Of a stretch of DNA of 7,755 nucleotides, positions 5,570-7,755 are shown in pieces. Both the position numbers and the translations under genes were made by a program. The number at the start of each line of letters is the position of its first letter. Within the stretch, counting starts at the first letter, position 1. The notes under the pieces are model-generated. The model saw only the letters and a program-made list of their open reading frames with translations, had not been told where the DNA came from and searched no databases. Origin of the DNA: Candidatus Nanohalarchaeota archaeon (GTDB taxonomy: Archaea > EX4484-52 > B79-G9); the NCBI GenBank assembly GCA_030635525.1, contig DAOVYR010000047.1, positions 1 through 7,755 of the forward strand, written 5' to 3'.

Positions 5570-5839
5570 ATGGTAATAATCATGGTAAAAAACAAAAAAA
5601 AACCGGCTAAGAAAAAAACACAACCATCAACCATACAAAAATCAGAGCACCTCAAAAAATACACTGCCCAAAAAAACAAAAAAAACGAGACCAAACCCAC
5701 TGAAAACAAAGGCAGCATAACACAAATCCTCTTCGGCCACCCCAAAATCAACAAAAAAGACATAATAGAAATAAGCATAATGATTACACTCATAGCATTT
5801 CTCATATTCATGGACCTGAAAGTAAAAGAGATCATATAA
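5570..5839 (+). CDS. Small lysine-rich protein with a C-terminal membrane helix
   Basis: I do not recognise this 89-residue protein. Residues 6-48 are very rich in Lys, Asn and Thr and are probably disordered. A short hydrophobic stretch around ITQILFG (50-56) follows, then one membrane helix at about 65-83 (IEISIMITLIAFLIFMD), and the chain ends six residues later. By the positive-inside rule the basic part should stay in the cytoplasm, giving a tail-anchored layout as in archaeal Sec61-beta/SecG. I see no convincing Sec61-beta signature. The basic region might contact nucleic acid or ribosomes (inference). The start at 5570 fits the TATA box; the second ATG at 5582 is an alternative. It lies between tRNA-Gln and a long intergenic space. 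Confidence 0.7.
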   Translation: MVIIMVKNKKKPAKKKTQPSTIQKSEHLKKYTAQKNKKNETKPTENKGSITQILFGHPKINKKDIIEISIMITLIAFLIFMDLKVKEII

Positions 5840-6056
5840 CCACACACACACCCAAACATACTCTATGTCCACTGTTACTAACCCTCAGCGCACTATAGCC
5901 CATTGACCTTTACCAGACCCATGCCTTTACCTACGCAATCTCCATATTTTTCATGGAGGAACAAAAGACACACCCCATATTGCCTTCAACCAGACACAAA
6001 TATTTACAGCAACACACAACCACAACACCATAAAAAGACACAGAAAAGCAACTGAA

Positions 6057-6066
6057 AATATATAAA
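6057..6066 (+). promoter_or_regulatory. Possible distal TATA box for the gene at 6155
   Basis: The AT-rich TATA-like string ATATATAAAT is followed at once by the ATAGTG/CACTAT inverted repeat, which covers the place where this promoter would start transcription (about 6088). A protein bound to the repeat could block it. Confidence 0.35.
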
Positions 6067-6110
6067 TAGTGCGATATCTCAATATACCACTATATCAAAA
6101 AAACTTATTG

Positions 6111-6120
6111 TTTTATATAC
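6111..6120 (+). promoter_or_regulatory. Proximal TATA box for the gene at 6155
   Basis: TTTTATATAC predicts a transcript start near 6141, leaving a leader of about 14 bases that holds the GGTGA ribosome binding site. Confidence 0.5.
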
Positions 6121-6144
6121 TACATCATCCAAAGAGTTACTAAC

Positions 6145-6149
6145 GGTGA
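6145..6149 (+). promoter_or_regulatory. Shine-Dalgarno site GGTGA that decides the start
   Basis: GGTGA matches the archaeal 16S rRNA 3' end and ends five bases before the ATG at 6155. It also contains an in-frame GTG at 6146 that could be mistaken for the start. The good spacing to ATG favours 6155. Confidence 0.6.
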
Positions 6150-6154
6150 AACAA

Positions 6155-6589
6155 ATGATAGTTGGAATAAATCTTGACAACATAACAGCAAAAAAACACG
6201 ATATGCCAAAAGGCAGCATCAGGATAGACAACAAGACAAAACTAACAGGGATCGAAGAAATCACTATCCCTATGTCCAAAGAGAAAGCAACAAAAATAAA
6301 CTTCACATTCGAGACAACCTACAAGACAGACAAAAAAACAATCGGCGAGATACAGATAGGCGGGAACGTCATATTCCGCGGCCAAATGGAAAAAATACAG
6401 GATATGTGGACAAAAGAAAAAAAATTACCCGAAGACATAGCGCTCCACGTAATGAACAATATCCTGCGAAAATCAATAACCCGCGTAATCGACCTCTCAG
6501 AACAGCTAATGCTTCCGCCCCCCATCAACCTGCCGCTTATACGTCCGAAAAAAGAAAAAAAAGAGCAAAACATAGAATATATAGGATAA
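6155..6589 (+). CDS. Archaeal conserved protein, SecB-like fold candidate
   Basis: The 144-residue protein has the pattern of a small archaeal family I recall only as conserved hypothetical, with a fold that looks like SecB. It opens with a strand (IVGINLDNITAKK) and a second strand around GSIRIDN, then TGIEEITIPM, an alternating strand KINFTFETTYK (47-57), and IGEIQIGGNVIF (63-74), followed by helices (78-110) and the striking segment LMLPPPINLPLIR (118-130). A SecB-like chaperone or scaffold role is an inference from this strand-strand-helix order and is not proven. It is cytoplasmic, with a lysine-rich tail. It is one of only two genes here with a ribosome binding site rather than a leaderless start. 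An in-frame GTG at 6146 would add three residues. A hairpin and T-tract follow at 6662-6705. Confidence 0.85.
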   Translation: MIVGINLDNITAKKHDMPKGSIRIDNKTKLTGIEEITIPMSKEKATKINFTFETTYKTDKKTIGEIQIGGNVIFRGQMEKIQDMWTKEKKLPEDIALHVMNNILRKSITRVIDLSEQLMLPPPINLPLIRPKKEKKEQNIEYIG

Positions 6590-6661
6590 AAAATCATAGG
6601 ATATTGGTGAAAACCCGGGAATCCTAAGCATTTTTCCCCATAATAGCACAAATAAAAAAAC

Positions 6662-6705
6662 TCGAAAATACAGCGATATAGAGAGTATTTTCGAATATTT
6701 TTATT
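6662..6705 (+). terminator. Hairpin followed by a T-rich tract
   Basis: A perfect 10-bp stem, TCGAAAATAC (6662-6671) with GTATTTTCGA (6685-6694), encloses a 13-base loop and is followed by ATATTTTTATT. It lies 72 bases after the stop of the SecB-like candidate gene. An earlier T5 tract at 6631-6635, with a weak GGGAA/TTCCC stem, may be a first stop signal. Confidence 0.55.
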
Positions 6706-6748
6706 GTCATCTCATACATTATATACAATAAAAAACATACAGTATAAA

Positions 6749-6764
6749 ATATAGTAAACTATAT
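6749..6764. promoter_or_regulatory. Palindrome ATATAG-taaa-CTATAT, possible operator
   Basis: A 6-bp inverted repeat with a 4-base spacer lies in the very AT-rich region upstream of the winged-helix gene at 6844. It could be an autoregulatory site. The half ACTATAT also occurs at 6089-6095, upstream of the gene at 6155. In AT-rich DNA such repeats can arise by chance. Several TATA-like strings (for example 6773-6790) are also present, so I cannot name the true promoter. Confidence 0.35.
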
Positions 6765-6832
6765 AAACATCAAAATATAAATATAAAAATATCAGTCAGA
6801 TATAAAAAGCAAAACAATCATAAACTTAAGTA

Positions 6833-6838
6833 GGAGAT
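6833..6838 (+). promoter_or_regulatory. Shine-Dalgarno site GGAGAT
   Basis: GGAGAT ends five bases before the ATG at 6844 and fixes this start, so this mRNA must have a leader. Confidence 0.65.
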
Positions 6839-6843
6839 ATATC

Positions 6844-7158
6844 ATGAACAGCCGCAAAAAATCAGTATTAGACGAAATATTCCTTCATGAAAAGCCCGTG
6901 AAGATACTCATAGGTCTCAAATCAGACAACAACAAAAGCTATGCATCCACCTTAGCAAAAACCGCAGACTGCACATACTCCCACACGGTAAAAATCCTCG
7001 AATACTTCAAAAAAATAGGTCTTGTAACATTCGAAAAAAAAGGCCGTGTAAAGTACATAAAACTTACAAAAACAGGAGAAGACATCGCAGGAGACCTCGA
7101 AAACGTCTGCAGGAAATTCTCAAAAATAGACATCTCAGACATCAAAAACAAAAAATAA
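6844..7158 (+). CDS. Winged-helix transcription regulator
   Basis: This 104-residue protein has one winged helix-turn-helix domain of the MarR/ArsR-like archaeal type. Helix one is at about 6-26 (VLDEIFLHEKPVKILIGL), helices two and three at 33-58 (ASTLAKTADCTYSHTVKILEYFKKIGL, with TYSHTVKILEYF as the likely recognition helix), and the wing at 61-74 (VTFEKKGRVKYIKL, two strands around a basic turn). A final helix (77-92, TGEDIAGDL) probably serves dimerisation. Cysteines 43 and 89 show no metal-site pattern, and there is no ligand domain, so the signal is unknown. A ribosome binding site fixes the start. The AT-rich upstream region with a palindrome suggests autoregulation (inference). It converges with another winged-helix gene whose stop is five bases away. 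Confidence 0.85.
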   Translation: MNSRKKSVLDEIFLHEKPVKILIGLKSDNNKSYASTLAKTADCTYSHTVKILEYFKKIGLVTFEKKGRVKYIKLTKTGEDIAGDLENVCRKFSKIDISDIKNKK

Positions 7159-7163
7159 GACCC

Positions 7164-7574
7164 TCAAACAGTATTCTCTTCATCTTTCCTAAGCGCATAC
7201 TGCTCTTTCTTCGCCATAAAAGCATGAACAGACCCCACAATAGCAGAAAAGAACTTCTCGCACCTGTTAGACAGCTTATAATAATCCCTCTCAACAACCT
7301 CAATAAGCCCCACACCAAGCAGCTTATTAATCATCGTATAATAAGTTGTCCTCGTAATATTATGCTCATCGCAATATTTTGACCAACAAGACCGCTCAAA
7401 ACGCCCATGGGGCCCCAAAGCACGCAACTCCTTCAAAAAAGTCAATGCATGCTCAGGAAGATCAAGATTCTTAGGCCCGTGATACAAGAGCTGCAGCAAT
7501 GATTCAAAATCACACGCATCCAACGGCTTAACAAGAATCGTTGTCTGGTACCGCGAAGATGCTCTCTTTCCCAT
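7164..7574 (-). CDS. Putative winged-helix DNA-binding protein
   Basis: I do not recognise the family. The 136-residue protein is basic at the N-terminus (MGKRASSRYQ). A helical segment at 22-54 (DFESLLQLLYHGPKNLDLPEHALTFLKEL) precedes a likely helix-turn-helix at 62-90 (CWSKYCDEHNITRTTYYTMINKLLGVGLI, with ITRTTYYTMINKLL as the recognition helix). A short wing, VVERDYYKLS, follows at 93-102, and then a long helix (104-125). The ITRTTYY...L-x-GVGLIE pattern is typical of winged-helix regulators and plasmid or phage-type replication control proteins. The target is unknown. A TATA box about 25 bases upstream of the ATG supports this start and a leaderless mRNA. Its 3' end faces the regulator at 6844-7158. 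Confidence 0.75.
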   Translation of the reverse strand: MGKRASSRYQTTILVKPLDACDFESLLQLLYHGPKNLDLPEHALTFLKELRALGPHGRFERSCWSKYCDEHNITRTTYYTMINKLLGVGLIEVVERDYYKLSNRCEKFFSAIVGSVHAFMAKKEQYALRKDEENTV

Positions 7575-7593
7575 AAGCTAAATTAAGACAGCA

Positions 7594-7604
7594 AAATATA
7601 AATA
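7594..7604 (-). promoter_or_regulatory. TATA box of the winged-helix gene at 7164-7574
   Basis: On the minus strand this reads TTATTTATATT, about 20-30 bases before the ATG at 7574. The rest of the sequence to the window end is A-rich with no supported gene. Confidence 0.5.
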
Positions 7605-7755
7605 AATGCGCATCAACAAAAAAATCAACAGCAACAGGAGCATTTTCACCGCAAGGGATTGCCCGGAACACCACAGGGCACAAGAAAAACACATAATAAC
7701 AATCAAAAACATAAATAAAGACAAAAAAATACAAAAAACAAGAAACAAAGCAAAA

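Larger units (their letters stand above)
5840..6154. other. 315-base gene-free region with tandem promoters
   Basis: No convincing gene is seen on either strand; the longest frames are short or are shadows of the gene downstream. A 6-bp hairpin, CTCCAT (5940-5945) and ATGGAG (5953-5958) around a T-rich loop, lies in a stretch (about 5860-5990) that is less A-rich than the rest and could be an old gene remnant or the end of the upstream transcript. From 6055 on the DNA turns AT-rich and holds two TATA boxes and an inverted repeat, ATAGTG (6066-6071) with CACTAT (6088-6093), around GATATC. This looks like a regulated promoter region for the gene at 6155. Confidence 0.5.

Noticed and set aside
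5446..5859. Open frame of 137 codons on the minus strand through the tRNA and the small membrane protein.
   Set aside because: It runs across the tRNA-Gln gene and is a shadow of the lysine-rich gene; repeated AAA codons read as Phe on the other strand.
7660..7680. TGCCC/GGGCA inverted repeat in a small GC-richer patch, considered as part of a small RNA.
   Set aside because: Five base pairs around an 11-base loop is weak, and no promoter, box C/D or terminator pattern surrounds it.
7606..7755. Open frame on the plus strand from ATG 7606 to the window end (50 codons, no stop).
   Set aside because: The DNA is so poor in T on this strand that stop codons are rare, the translation is mostly Lys, Asn and Ile, and the strong TATA box beside it serves the minus-strand gene.

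Overview
This looks like a piece of an archaeal chromosome. Several genes have an archaeal TATA box about 25-30 bases before the start codon and no ribosome binding site, which suggests leaderless mRNAs. Two genes instead carry the archaeal GGTGA/GGAG type of Shine-Dalgarno site. The tRNA-Gln has an A1-T72 pair and an encoded CCA, and the proteins (short ThiC, ThiL, winged-helix regulators, ATP-cone nuclease, a family ending in LPPPIxLP) are of archaeal type. The lineage (DPANN-like, Altiarchaeota-like or other) cannot be fixed from this window. The + strand is strongly enriched in A and C whichever strand is coding.

Left part (1-3730): the 3' end of thiC, then a convergent, AT-rich gene for a membrane-anchored surface protein (694-2097, minus), then a small helical protein of unknown function (2358-2678) directly upstream of thiL (2702-3730). 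ThiC makes the HMP-phosphate pyrimidine unit of thiamine and ThiL phosphorylates thiamine phosphate to the active cofactor. The window therefore holds two thiamine diphosphate genes separated by a block whose base composition differs from its surroundings.

Middle (3730-5380): an unusual 220-base region made almost wholly of short perfect hairpins lies between the convergent ends of thiL and a minus-strand gene pair. That pair is an ATP-cone/Mrr-like nuclease fusion (4538-5380), followed 19 bases later by a membrane-anchored, possibly thioredoxin-like protein (3967-4518).

Right part (5381-7755): tRNA-Gln(CTG) with a C at the normally invariant T33; a small lysine-rich protein with a C-terminal membrane helix; a 315-base gap holding tandem promoters; a SecB-like-fold candidate protein (6155-6589); and two winged-helix DNA-binding proteins (6844-7158 plus, 7164-7574 minus) that converge with 5 bases between their stop codons. 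No mobile element, CRISPR array or rRNA is visible.

The observations most worth a second look are the hairpin array, the C33 tRNA, and the loss of strand skew over the surface-protein gene.
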